Source: Bacteroidota bacterium (GTDB lineage Bacteria > Bacteroidota > Bacteroidia > Bacteroidales > F082). Taken from it: DNA of 64,000 bases. Numbering within the stretch: the stretch's first letter is position 1; every line of letters begins with the position of its first letter. Both the position numbers and the translations under genes were made by a program. The notes under the pieces were generated by a model. That model was not told the origin of the DNA and did no database searches. It saw only the letters and a list, made by a program, of their open reading frames with translations. Of the stretch, positions 8,650 through 17,113 are shown one piece after another. The stretch covers positions 25,149 through 89,148 of the forward strand of contig JAJRQZ010000103.1 of assembly GCA_024279935.1 (NCBI GenBank), in the 5' to 3' direction.

Positions 8650-9594
8650 ATGAAGAAGTATTTTGTAATATCAAGTGTGATTATCGCATTTTTCAGTTTA
8701 TTTAACGGATGCTCGAACTCGGGATATCCGGGTTATGAACTGTCCGATAATGGGGTCAACTATAAATTTATTACTCGCTCAGCCGATACTGCAAAGGCAG
8801 AAGTATCGGATTATGTGGCAGTTAATATGACCTATGGCCTGGCCGACACCTTGTTGTTCGATAGCAAGACATTGGACGACGAGCTGGTGTTCCCATATAT
8901 TGAGCATACATTTGCTGGCGACCTATATGATGCTTTGGGCCTAATGTCGGTTGGTGATTCCATGTCGTTTGTTATAGTAGCCGATTCGTTTTACCTTAAA
9001 ACTGCAAATATGGACAAACTGCCAAGTTATGTAAAGGCAGGGGAACCAATGTATTACAAACTGAAACTGCTGCGGGCCGAGACAAAAAAACAGTATCAGC
9101 AGGCAATTATAGATACTCAGACGGAGAAGAGAAAAAAGGAAATCAGCACCTTGCTCGATTATGTGCGCAACAACAAGATCAGCACACCGCCAGCTGCCAG
9201 CGGCTTATATTTTATAGAAACAAAAAAGGGCAGGGGGCACAAGCCCGAAAAAGGCGACGTCTGCAATATAAGACTTATGGTTAAAACCTTGAACGGGACT
9301 CAGTTATATTCAAACCTTAAAAAAGATATCCCTGTCCTGAAAGTAGAGTATGGAAAAGAGTTCGATACCAAAGGATTTATGGAGGGTCTGGGTATGATGA
9401 AAGAAGGCGGGGAAGCCAAGCTTATAGTTCCTTCCAACATTGGTGTCGGGGCTTATGGAATGCAAGGCGTTGACGGGTTTACAACTCTGGAATATATACT
9501 TGTGCTTGAATCAATAACTCCGTTTGCTGTGGCGGAAAAACAAAGAATTGAGGAAGAGAAGATCAGAAATGCCGAGCTAGTTTCTGTTAAGTAA
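8650..9594 (+). CDS. FKBP-like lipoprotein with degenerate active site
   Basis: A 314-residue protein with a lipobox at FNGCSN (Cys at about residue 21) and the same two-FKBP layout as its upstream neighbour, from which it probably arose by tandem duplication. In the C-terminal domain the pocket residues are largely lost. The VHYTGYLLDG block reads IRLMVKTLNG here, KGWDEG reads KGFMEG, and the loop after IVPSNIGVG lacks the Ile-Pro-Pro segment. It may act as a chaperone or binding protein, not an isomerase. Its last 18 bases overlap the 3' end of the convergent receiver gene. Confidence 0.85.
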   Translation: MKKYFVISSVIIAFFSLFNGCSNSGYPGYELSDNGVNYKFITRSADTAKAEVSDYVAVNMTYGLADTLLFDSKTLDDELVFPYIEHTFAGDLYDALGLMSVGDSMSFVIVADSFYLKTANMDKLPSYVKAGEPMYYKLKLLRAETKKQYQQAIIDTQTEKRKKEISTLLDYVRNNKISTPPAASGLYFIETKKGRGHKPEKGDVCNIRLMVKTLNGTQLYSNLKKDIPVLKVEYGKEFDTKGFMEGLGMMKEGGEAKLIVPSNIGVGAYGMQGVDGFTTLEYILVLESITPFAVAEKQRIEEEKIRNAELVSVK

Positions 9595-10008
9595 TGTTTG
9601 GTTGGTGGTCAACTCTTTATTGTTGTTAAAGTATTTCTCGATCAGATCTGTCAGTTCTTCTACCAAAAAAGGTTTTGCCAGAAAATTATCCATGCCCGCA
9701 TCGAAACAGCTTTGCCTGTCTGTCTCCATGGCGTAAGCGGTAACGGCAATAATTTTTACCGGGGGTAAATTGTTTGCGGCTTCATATTCCCTTATTTGGA
9801 TCGTGGCATCCAATCCGTTCATTTCGGGCATTTCCAAATCCATAAGTATTAAATCGTATTTATTCTTTTTGTAAAAACCTATGCCTAACTGGCCGTTTAC
9901 GGCGATATCTGTTTTATGGCCTAATCTGTCAAGAACAATTTTCACAAACTTTATATTCATTTCGTCGTTTTCGACTAGCAGTATTCTCAGTCCTTTTACT
10001 CTTTCCAT
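9577..10008 (-). CDS. Stand-alone receiver domain protein (CheY-like)
   Basis: A 143-residue single receiver domain with no output domain. Phospho-acceptor D57 (LILMDLEMPEMNG), the VTAYAM switch Thr and the AKPF Lys are present. The N-terminal acidic cluster reads LLVENDEMN, so the usual second acidic position is Asn14 with Asp15 next to it, a swap compared with VEDNE. It lies 197 bases downstream of the hybrid kinase on the same strand and resembles receivers of hybrid kinases. It may be a phospho-acceptor or competitor within the exopolysaccharide signalling system. That partnership is an inference from position. Confidence 0.88.
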   Translation of the reverse strand: MERVKGLRILLVENDEMNIKFVKIVLDRLGHKTDIAVNGQLGIGFYKKNKYDLILMDLEMPEMNGLDATIQIREYEAANNLPPVKIIAVTAYAMETDRQSCFDAGMDNFLAKPFLVEELTDLIEKYFNNNKELTTNQTLLNRN

Positions 10009-10205
10009 ATTAGTATTTCTTTGTTGTTATTAGTACTTAATTATTGTAAATCAAGATATATGCCATTTTTAAACTTATTGGTATAATACTGGTAACGTGG
10101 TCATTATAATATTACATGCGAAATGGTCGAGTTTCAAATCGGGACATTTTCTTTGATAATAAAACAAATAACAATCAATGTGGTTCTTAATAGAAGAATT
10201 TTCCG

Positions 10206-11603
10206 CTACAAATTTAATACTTTTTCGATTACGGAGATCAATTCCGTCTTTTTTATCGGCTTCGACAAATATTCGTCGAAACCTTCATTCAAGAGTTTTT
10301 CCTTTTCATTCGACATGGCATAGGCCGTTTGGGCTATAAATGGCGTGCTTTTCATTACAGGCCAGTCTTTTTTAATCCGGTGCATAAGCGATATTCCGTC
10401 AAATTCACCGGGCAGGTTGATATCCATTAGCACAAAATCAATTATAAATTGGTCGAGAGCCAGCTTGGTAAGCTCGTCCAGAGTCTCTTCCCCGGAGCCG
10501 CGGACAACAAGCTTATTGCAGCCGAATAACAACTTTGTAAATAATATTTGGTTGATCTTGTCATCTTCCACGAGCAAGATATTTTTGTTTTCCCACGGAG
10601 CCTTGTCGCTTATTTGCTTCTTCCCGGCCTTGGGCTTTTTTTGTGCCTGAGCTTCTTTTGCAAGTTGCAAGCTGATGAAAGCCTCTGTCCCGCTACCTTT
10701 TTCAGACTCGATGACAATATTTCCGTTCATCAGGTGGAGGGCTTTTTTCGCAAGTGGCAAACTTAAGCCTGCCCCTTGGTATTTCGTTGAATACCCTAAG
10801 CTTTCCTGCCTGTAAGGCTCAAACACAAGCGGGATATAAGATGGGTCGATCCCGATACCGGTATCTTTAATGCTGACGGTAACAATATCACCCTCGCTTC
10901 TTGCGCCAATTTTAATATACCCTTTATCGGTAAACCTGACCGAATTGTCCAAAACCGAATCAACAATCCTTCTCAGGGTTTCCCTGTCTGACAAACAATA
11001 GTAGGCCGGGATTTTATCGGTTATAATCTGTAAGCCTTTCTCGTCGGCTATTTTCTTGTAGTTCGCAATCGACTCGTTGAGTATGGATCTTAAATCGCAA
11101 GCCGCCAGGTCGAAACTAATATCGTTTACTTCTATCCTGCTTATATCGATAATATCGTTTAACAGCTTGAGCAAGTTCTCCCCGCTTTCGGAGATGCTGT
11201 TCCCAAACTCATAGAGATCGTCCCTGTTAAGGTGGGCCATCTCGGTTTTAAGCAGGTTGGCGAAACCCAATATCCCGTTCAGCGGGTTTCTTATTTCGTT
11301 ACTGACATTTGTCAAGAAAACATTTTTCATATAATTGGCATTTTCTTCCTTTTCTATGGAGGCTTTCAAAGACTCGTTCCTGATCTTGATGTCTTGTATG
11401 TCAATCTTTAGCGCCCCCGATTCGGATTTGTAACGGGACTCGAAACTGTTTTTGGGATTGTTAAGCTCGTTTAAGTTCAGCCTGATGTCATTCTGCTTGT
11501 CGTTTATGGTTTTAGCCCAAACAGATTTTTTTCTGTAAAGAATCAACACCATGCTTAGGGCTAGCAAGACAAAAACGATACATAAAACATAAAATAAGCT
11601 CAT
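10206..11603 (-). CDS. Hybrid histidine kinase with Asn in place of the phospho-accepting His
   Basis: A 465-residue inner-membrane protein: one N-terminal helix (about residues 2-23), a coiled-coil region (35-90), a HisKA dimerisation domain, a HATPase_c domain (205-315) and a C-terminal receiver (340-465; phospho-acceptor D394). The H-box reads NVSNEIRNPLNGILGF: residue 102 (codon at 11298-11300) is Asn where His normally sits. The ATP-binding motifs look intact (N-box DSVLDNSVRFTDKG, DTGIGI, FEPYRQ, GAGLSLPLA). It cannot autophosphorylate in the standard way and may be a pseudokinase or allosteric regulator. It starts 6 bases after the methyltransferase stop, so it belongs to the exopolysaccharide operon. 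Confidence 0.92.
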   Translation of the reverse strand: MSLFYVLCIVFVLLALSMVLILYRKKSVWAKTINDKQNDIRLNLNELNNPKNSFESRYKSESGALKIDIQDIKIRNESLKASIEKEENANYMKNVFLTNVSNEIRNPLNGILGFANLLKTEMAHLNRDDLYEFGNSISESGENLLKLLNDIIDISRIEVNDISFDLAACDLRSILNESIANYKKIADEKGLQIITDKIPAYYCLSDRETLRRIVDSVLDNSVRFTDKGYIKIGARSEGDIVTVSIKDTGIGIDPSYIPLVFEPYRQESLGYSTKYQGAGLSLPLAKKALHLMNGNIVIESEKGSGTEAFISLQLAKEAQAQKKPKAGKKQISDKAPWENKNILLVEDDKINQILFTKLLFGCNKLVVRGSGEETLDELTKLALDQFIIDFVLMDINLPGEFDGISLMHRIKKDWPVMKSTPFIAQTAYAMSNEKEKLLNEGFDEYLSKPIKKTELISVIEKVLNL

Positions 11604-11609
11604 GATTAT

Positions 11610-12416
11610 TTATTTGGTTTTTTCAGCAGTGAACAAGGTTTCTTTCGGGAACAGCTTTAACCTTTCGACTTTCGCAGGGTCAAAATCCTCCTGTTTTATC
11701 AATTTTACCATAAAGCCTACCGATTCCAGAAGCTTAGGATAGTCTTTCCCATACAGCCTGACATGATCGAACTGCCCATAATTATCTTCTCTTTCCTTGA
11801 CCGTGCTCAAATCAGCTCTCTCAAATGTTAAGTCAGTATTATTTGAATAAGGGATCTGCAATATGGCGATACCACCTTTTCTCAATGTCCTGTGTATCTC
11901 GCTAAGCGCCAGCTTATCGTTGGGGATATGTTCCAAAACATGATTGGCAATGATTATATCAAATTCGGAATCGGAATAATGCACGTCCGTTAAGTCCACC
12001 AAAGTCATTTCGGCAGGATAGTATATTCCTTCATGGTATTTGGCGGCAGGTATATAATCAGCATTTTCATAGGACGATAAAAACCTATATAAGCCGGGCT
12101 CCGGGGCAATATGAAGTATTTTTATCCTATCATCGAGCAAGTCGGGGCGACTATCGAAAAACAATTTCACGAACCTGTCGCGGTCGGTGCTCTGGCAATT
12201 GGGGCAGATATGATTTCTTGTCCCGGCCCCTATGATTTCCTTTTCCCCGATAATAGGCAAATTAAAACCTCCCGGCAGCATTTTCCTGAATTTCCTGTTG
12301 CAAATATTGCAATCATAAGAATTACCGGCATAATAAATACCCCTTAAACACAGAAATGTTTTTTTCAGACCTCTGGCATAAGAATTCGGCAAGTTCTTTT
12401 TTAAATCGGAAATCAT
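11610..12416 (-). CDS. SAM-dependent methyltransferase with N-terminal Cys4 motif
   Basis: A 268-residue class I methyltransferase (type 11-like). Two CxxC pairs (CNIC and CPNC, about residues 36-75) suggest a small zinc-binding N-terminal module. The SAM-binding fold follows, with ILHIAPEPGLYRFL as motif I and IIIANHVLEHIPND as the acceptor region. It lies between the beta-helix protein and the hybrid kinase with gaps of 6 bases on either side. A role in methylating the polysaccharide or a sugar precursor is inferred from context. Confidence 0.82.
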   Translation of the reverse strand: MISDLKKNLPNSYARGLKKTFLCLRGIYYAGNSYDCNICNRKFRKMLPGGFNLPIIGEKEIIGAGTRNHICPNCQSTDRDRFVKLFFDSRPDLLDDRIKILHIAPEPGLYRFLSSYENADYIPAAKYHEGIYYPAEMTLVDLTDVHYSDSEFDIIIANHVLEHIPNDKLALSEIHRTLRKGGIAILQIPYSNNTDLTFERADLSTVKEREDNYGQFDHVRLYGKDYPKLLESVGFMVKLIKQEDFDPAKVERLKLFPKETLFTAEKTK

Positions 12417-12422
12417 AGATTA

Positions 12423-14060
12423 TTATTGAGTTATCAGCTTGCGGTTTACTGAATAAGTTCCGGCATTAACCGTTAAGATACATAATTGGGGAGGCAAGCT
12501 ATTTAAATCAATTTCTATCTTATTATTTATGCCGCCCCGGCAGTACGAATCAAATTTCAATAATTGCTTACCGTCAATTGACCGAATCGTTAAAGTACAA
12601 ACCCCGTTGTTTAAAGGCTTGATGTTGATATAAGTAAGATTTTCGGCAGGGTTCGGAAAGGCCTGGCCGATAAAAGCGGTCTCTTTCCCGGTTTCGCCGA
12701 TTGCGTCAGGCCCCTGATATTCGTATGCGCCAACATCGTAAAAAGTATTATAGGGGCGGTCATGGTTCAGTAAATCGAATGTTACGCCTTCGCTACTGAG
12801 ATTTTTCCCGAAGTCGATGGCGATAGAGCCATTTTTGAGGCTATAATCGTCGGACGAGGGATTTGCAAACCCGATGTCCGAAACCGAGGGCGAAAAAATA
12901 TTATTGCTCAGGGTTAAATTTGCCGAAGAGGTGAGGTTGTTGACATAAGCTGATTCCCCCTCGTCAACTTTACCCGGGTCCGCTATTATATTATTGATTA
13001 TGATGCCTTGATTGGCAACGGCGTTATTATAGGTGATCCCATAGGACTTAGGGCTGACGATAGTATTATTGTAAAGCTTGAAGTCGAGATTGGCGAGCGT
13101 TACAACATCGCCGACATAAATGCCGTGCTTGGCAGAGTTTGGATTGCCAGGCTCAAACGTTCTGCCGGCCCTGACTATCAGATTGTTGTAAACCATAAAC
13201 CCCCCAAGGCCGAGAATGTCGATACCATCGCCCTTGCCGTCGTAGATTTCATTGTTATAGCAATTGCAGCGGGAGCCGCCACCGATTAATATCCCCGACA
13301 TCTGATAAAGCGTTTCCTTGTCCGAGTCGTAGCGGATAATATTATTATAGATACTGCAGTCCTCGTCGGATGACGATACCTGTATGCCGTCCCAACCACA
13401 ATGCTCCAGAATGTTGTTGTATATCTTTACGTCTTTGATCAGGTGCGGGAAAATAGTAGTGTCGCAGGCATCCAAATAAACACCTTGTTCATATTTCGAA
13501 TGACCGATATACATGCCCTCGTCGCCGATGTCGTGAAAATAACAATCGTGGATATGCAGCGAATACATGGTGAAATTGTCGCGGCTGGAGGCAAAAGTAC
13601 AATCGGGGTCGGTCTTGGCATAAAGCCCGGCAATGAGGGTATTGCTAATCTCAACATTTGAGACTTCGACATTGGTGCTGAGCTCGTCAATCGACATGCC
13701 CGAACCATTGGCAACCCTTTTAATTTTAAATCCGTAGTCGATGCCCTCATAACCATTGCCAAGAAATTTTATAAATGAACAATTCGCGATCTTGATACCG
13801 TAAAAGTGGTCGGTATCGAATAAGACCTGTCCATTGCTGTTGATAAAAGTTATGGGCTGGTCCTCGGTGCCGTGCACGTTCTTGACAAGCAAATAATCCT
13901 TTTGCGACGCTTCGATACATACTGTGCTTCCGGCCGCTATGCTTGTCGTTTCGCCATCAACAATAAACTCATTGGCTGCTATTGTCATGTCGCAATCTTG
14001 CGCCGATAAGCTAAAGGTTAGTAAAGAGCAGAATAAGACAATATATATTAGTTTTATCAT
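12423..14060 (-). CDS. Secreted right-handed beta-helix protein with type IX sorting domain
   Basis: A 545-residue exported protein. I take the ATG at 14058-14060, which overlaps the upstream gene's stop (ATGA) and gives a clean signal peptide ending SLSAQ; a longer frame upstream is less likely. The body (about residues 60-430) consists of parallel beta-helix repeats rich in short strands such as YNNIL, YNNLIV and YNNTIV, as in polysaccharide lyases and epimerases. The last ~80 residues form a type IX secretion C-terminal domain (AFPNPAENLTYINI, ending VNRKLITQ). It should therefore cross the outer membrane and be anchored or released at the surface. Embedded in the exopolysaccharide operon, it may bind, trim or epimerise the polymer. 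No catalytic residues can be assigned. Confidence 0.88.
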   Translation of the reverse strand: MIKLIYIVLFCSLLTFSLSAQDCDMTIAANEFIVDGETTSIAAGSTVCIEASQKDYLLVKNVHGTEDQPITFINSNGQVLFDTDHFYGIKIANCSFIKFLGNGYEGIDYGFKIKRVANGSGMSIDELSTNVEVSNVEISNTLIAGLYAKTDPDCTFASSRDNFTMYSLHIHDCYFHDIGDEGMYIGHSKYEQGVYLDACDTTIFPHLIKDVKIYNNILEHCGWDGIQVSSSDEDCSIYNNIIRYDSDKETLYQMSGILIGGGSRCNCYNNEIYDGKGDGIDILGLGGFMVYNNLIVRAGRTFEPGNPNSAKHGIYVGDVVTLANLDFKLYNNTIVSPKSYGITYNNAVANQGIIINNIIADPGKVDEGESAYVNNLTSSANLTLSNNIFSPSVSDIGFANPSSDDYSLKNGSIAIDFGKNLSSEGVTFDLLNHDRPYNTFYDVGAYEYQGPDAIGETGKETAFIGQAFPNPAENLTYINIKPLNNGVCTLTIRSIDGKQLLKFDSYCRGGINNKIEIDLNSLPPQLCILTVNAGTYSVNRKLITQ

Positions 14061-15250
14061 GACCCTCGTTTTGCCCTTTCCCAATTTACGGATTGCTGCC
14101 CTTTTAAAAACCGTTGAAACCCGAGGTAAACGGCATAGTTCATAACGAAAAAGTAATAGGGGACGAACAATACCTTTATGCTGATCTTTTTGTTTTCAAG
14201 AAACCAGCCCAACATTGCGAAAACGTAGAACAATACCTGAGCATAGAAAAGCAAGGTGTAAATATTGGAAAAAGTAGTTATTCCGGCATTTAAGGCCAGA
14301 AAAAAATTAAAGATAAAAATAAAAGGCAATGCAAGAGGGGCCAGCGTCCAGCGCAAAACCCTGTGTGATATATATTGAAAACTGAGGGTCTTGTATTTAA
14401 AGATGTTCAGTAAGGGGCTCAGTCGGATTATCGACTGAATGCCCCCGGCCGCAATCCTTATTTTACGTTTCAGCTCTTCCTGTACGTTGGCCGAGGAACT
14501 TTCTATCGCATAAGCTTCCGGATCGTATTGAATGGTATAACCCTCCATGGCCACGCGCAAGGAGATTATGAAGTCGTCGAGAAGGGTGTCTTTTTCAACT
14601 TCGCGGAATAATTCGGTCCTAATCGCGAAAAGCTCACCCGCCGCGCCCACGACGGAATACAGCTCGGCATCCCATTTTTTCAGCTTGGATTCATATTTCC
14701 AATATATCCCCTCACTGCCGACTGCAGAGTCGGAGTCCTTTTTGAAGATCCGCTTTTCGCCTGATACACAGCCCACTTTAGGATCCTTAAACATATTTAC
14801 TATCCGTTGGACCGATTCTTCGCCGAGCATGGTGTTCCCGTCGGAGAAAATCACTATTGGCGACTTGACAAACTTCATGCCCCTGTTCATGGCGCCAATT
14901 TTTCCTCCCCTGGCGTCTTCATGATAAACTTCAACGCCCCGGTCTGCATATTTCTTCAAAATGTCGGGAGTCCCGTCGTCAGAGCCATCGGTAACCCACA
15001 CTTGTCTTACTTTATCCTTGTTATATTTAAGGCTGAATGAGTTCTCGACCTTGGCATCAACATAATCTTTTTCGTTATATGCCGCAACAAACAAAGTTAC
15101 CTCGGGTTCGTAGTCTTCAATAATGTTCTTCTGCGAATTACCGAATATCCTCTTCATCTTGACCAGGAAGAACAATAGAATTCCATAACCCAGATAAGCG
15201 TAGAAGACGATGAAAAGCAAAAGCCAGAATATAAATGCCAATGTGTTCAT
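14057..15250 (-). CDS. Membrane-bound family 2 glycosyltransferase
   Basis: A 397-residue processive-type GT2 enzyme. There is one N-terminal membrane helix, a GT-A catalytic domain (LFVAAYNEKDYVDAK, then WVTDGSDDGT, the metal-binding IFSDGN and LLDDFI), and about three C-terminal membrane helices. The final QxxRW-like position reads RKIRIAAGG, which is degenerate. It probably adds a sugar to the growing lipid-linked repeat unit at the inner membrane. It overlaps the beta-helix gene start by 4 bases and follows the acetyltransferase gene by 12 bases. Confidence 0.9.
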   Translation of the reverse strand: MNTLAFIFWLLLFIVFYAYLGYGILLFFLVKMKRIFGNSQKNIIEDYEPEVTLFVAAYNEKDYVDAKVENSFSLKYNKDKVRQVWVTDGSDDGTPDILKKYADRGVEVYHEDARGGKIGAMNRGMKFVKSPIVIFSDGNTMLGEESVQRIVNMFKDPKVGCVSGEKRIFKKDSDSAVGSEGIYWKYESKLKKWDAELYSVVGAAGELFAIRTELFREVEKDTLLDDFIISLRVAMEGYTIQYDPEAYAIESSSANVQEELKRKIRIAAGGIQSIIRLSPLLNIFKYKTLSFQYISHRVLRWTLAPLALPFIFIFNFFLALNAGITTFSNIYTLLFYAQVLFYVFAMLGWFLENKKISIKVLFVPYYFFVMNYAVYLGFQRFLKGQQSVNWERAKRGS

Positions 15251-15262
15251 AAGACCGAAAGA

Positions 15263-15901
15263 TTATTTTTTAACTTTATTTTGACTGATAACACGTTCCC
15301 ACTTGCCCGATCCCTTGTTATATTGCTTGAGCAGCTTGGCAGGGTTGCCTCCAACAATCGAATAAGGAGGCACATCTTTGGTTACAACGCTCCCTCCGGC
15401 CACGACTGAGTGCTTTCCGACCGTTACTCCTGCGGTGATAACTGCATTTGCGCCAATCCACACTTCGTCTTCTATGGTTATCAGGCTTGTTCTTACATGT
15501 TGGTCGGCAATAGGGACATTAATATCCTCGTAAACATGGTTAAGCCCTGAACAGACAATGTTTTGCGCGAACATGATATCGTTCCCGATCTTTATCGGGC
15601 CGATTATCACATTGCTCATCCCTAGCCTTGTCCGGTCACCTATCTCTACATGCCCCACGCCGTTGTTTATCGTGGAGAAGTCCTCTATAGTGGAATAACT
15701 TCCCAGCTTAAAGTCGTTATATGGAAAGACATCCATTCTGACCCGACGTCGGATTACGGAGTTTTTCCCTCTTTTGTTCAATATAGGGTTAACGAACATT
15801 CTAACCCATAATCGCGGACGTGCCTGGTTACGGGGCATTAACATCCAAAGCGCAAAGTTCTTGAGTTTTTCGTTCGATTTTATTTTACCAGCTATACCCA
15901 T
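15263..15901 (-). CDS. Hexapeptide-repeat O-acetyltransferase
   Basis: A 212-residue left-handed beta-helix acyltransferase of the WbbJ/maltose acetyltransferase kind. Hexapeptide repeats run from about residue 60 to 185 (IGDRTRLGMSNVIIGPIKIG, then WIGANAVITAGVTVGKHS), with the Asn-His pair in CSGLNHVYED near the expected acetyl-CoA site. It likely O-acetylates a sugar of the exopolysaccharide. The stop of the upstream glycosyltransferase lies 1 base before its ATG. Confidence 0.88.
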   Translation of the reverse strand: MGIAGKIKSNEKLKNFALWMLMPRNQARPRLWVRMFVNPILNKRGKNSVIRRRVRMDVFPYNDFKLGSYSTIEDFSTINNGVGHVEIGDRTRLGMSNVIIGPIKIGNDIMFAQNIVCSGLNHVYEDINVPIADQHVRTSLITIEDEVWIGANAVITAGVTVGKHSVVAGGSVVTKDVPPYSIVGGNPAKLLKQYNKGSGKWERVISQNKVKK

Positions 15902-15902
15902 A

Positions 15903-17108
15903 TTATTTATTATTTTCGTTTTCCACTAACTTGATATATTTGAATATTTCTTTCGCATTGGCCTCCCAGGTATGGCCGCGGGCCAGTTTCTCGCGTTTCA
16001 CTTCCAGTTCGGCAGAGTTCTCGTCTAGCGCTTTTTGCACCAGTTCAAGATAGCCCTCCTTGTTTTCGGCAAGGTAGGTGTAGTCGGCAAAAACCGACAT
16101 GCCTTCGGTCTTGGTGGCTACGGTGGGCTTGCCCATTGCCAGGTATTCGTCGATCTTACGCGGGTAATTCCCTATCGTAACCTCATTTAACAGTTGCGGA
16201 TTCAGGGCAACGTCGAAAGAATTAAGGTAGGCAGGCAATTCCTCCATTTTTTTGCTTCCAAGAAAATGTACGTTCTCTAAATCGTGAAGCTCACTGGACG
16301 CAAAAGCGTCATCCTCGGGCCCAACAAGTACTATGCTCCAGTCGGGGCGGTTTTTTGCCAGATGGACCAAAACCTCTATATCAAGGCGCAGGTTGAAAAG
16401 CACGCCAATATATCCAATTATCGGGCCCTTGATGTCCTTTATGTCGTGCGGGGCTTCATCAATGAGCTTTTTGTCGAACAAGCTCACATCGCATCCCTGG
16501 CCTACATAATAGGAGTGGGGGTTGAATTGCCGTGCCTTGTCGGCCAGATAAGTCGAGTTTGCCACAACAACATCCGCTTTTGCCATCAGCTTGGCCTCGT
16601 TGCGGATTCCCTGCGCCTTCCAAAAATCAACGGCAACCATATTGTCGCGCGTATAATAACATAATGTTCTGGCCTTTATCATTTCTTTAAGATAAAAACT
16701 ACGGAACATATCGGTATCGTTGAATATTATAATATCCTTAAAACCAAGTGATTCGATTGCCTTATTGACTTCCCCGGCCTGGCGTTTGTTATTTGTCTTG
16801 TTTAAAACGTCGAAAAGCCAATCCACTTTCAGCTGGCTGATGGATTCAAGCACCGTATTGGGATAAAGGTTCCAGAAATTATCGGCCACTTCAACCAGTT
16901 TCGGCTTTTTACCTTTCATTATCTCCCGTCGCTTGATAACCAATGGGTCTTTCCTTTCGCGCCAAAGCGTGAACCTGTCGAGGGGATAATTCACATAGAG
17001 CACCCTGTTGTGTTTGGCGAATTCGTAAGAAAGATTTATGACATTGCTTCCGATACGGCTGTCCATGGCCGCTAAACCCACAACTACTATATCCCTGCCT
17101 TTGATCAT
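15903..17108 (-). CDS. Glycosyltransferase (GT4-like, GT-B fold)
   Basis: A 401-residue cytoplasmic glycosyltransferase of GT-B type. The N-terminal half is unusual (DIVVVGLAAMDSRIGSNVI). The C-terminal half has a Rossmann region with IKGPIIGYIGVLFNLRLD, WSIVLVGPED and a nucleotide-sugar-binding segment KIDEYLAMGKPTVAT. It resembles TuaH-like enzymes from exopolysaccharide and teichuronic clusters. It is separated from both neighbours by only a few bases. Donor and acceptor sugars cannot be predicted. Confidence 0.85.
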   Translation of the reverse strand: MIKGRDIVVVGLAAMDSRIGSNVINLSYEFAKHNRVLYVNYPLDRFTLWRERKDPLVIKRREIMKGKKPKLVEVADNFWNLYPNTVLESISQLKVDWLFDVLNKTNNKRQAGEVNKAIESLGFKDIIIFNDTDMFRSFYLKEMIKARTLCYYTRDNMVAVDFWKAQGIRNEAKLMAKADVVVANSTYLADKARQFNPHSYYVGQGCDVSLFDKKLIDEAPHDIKDIKGPIIGYIGVLFNLRLDIEVLVHLAKNRPDWSIVLVGPEDDAFASSELHDLENVHFLGSKKMEELPAYLNSFDVALNPQLLNEVTIGNYPRKIDEYLAMGKPTVATKTEGMSVFADYTYLAENKEGYLELVQKALDENSAELEVKREKLARGHTWEANAKEIFKYIKLVENENNK

Positions 17109-17113
17109 AATAA

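Noticed and set aside
14061..14084. N-terminal extension of the beta-helix protein to 14084
   Set aside because: The ATG at 14060 overlaps the upstream stop (ATGA) and gives a proper signal peptide; the extension MGKGKTRV would disrupt it.
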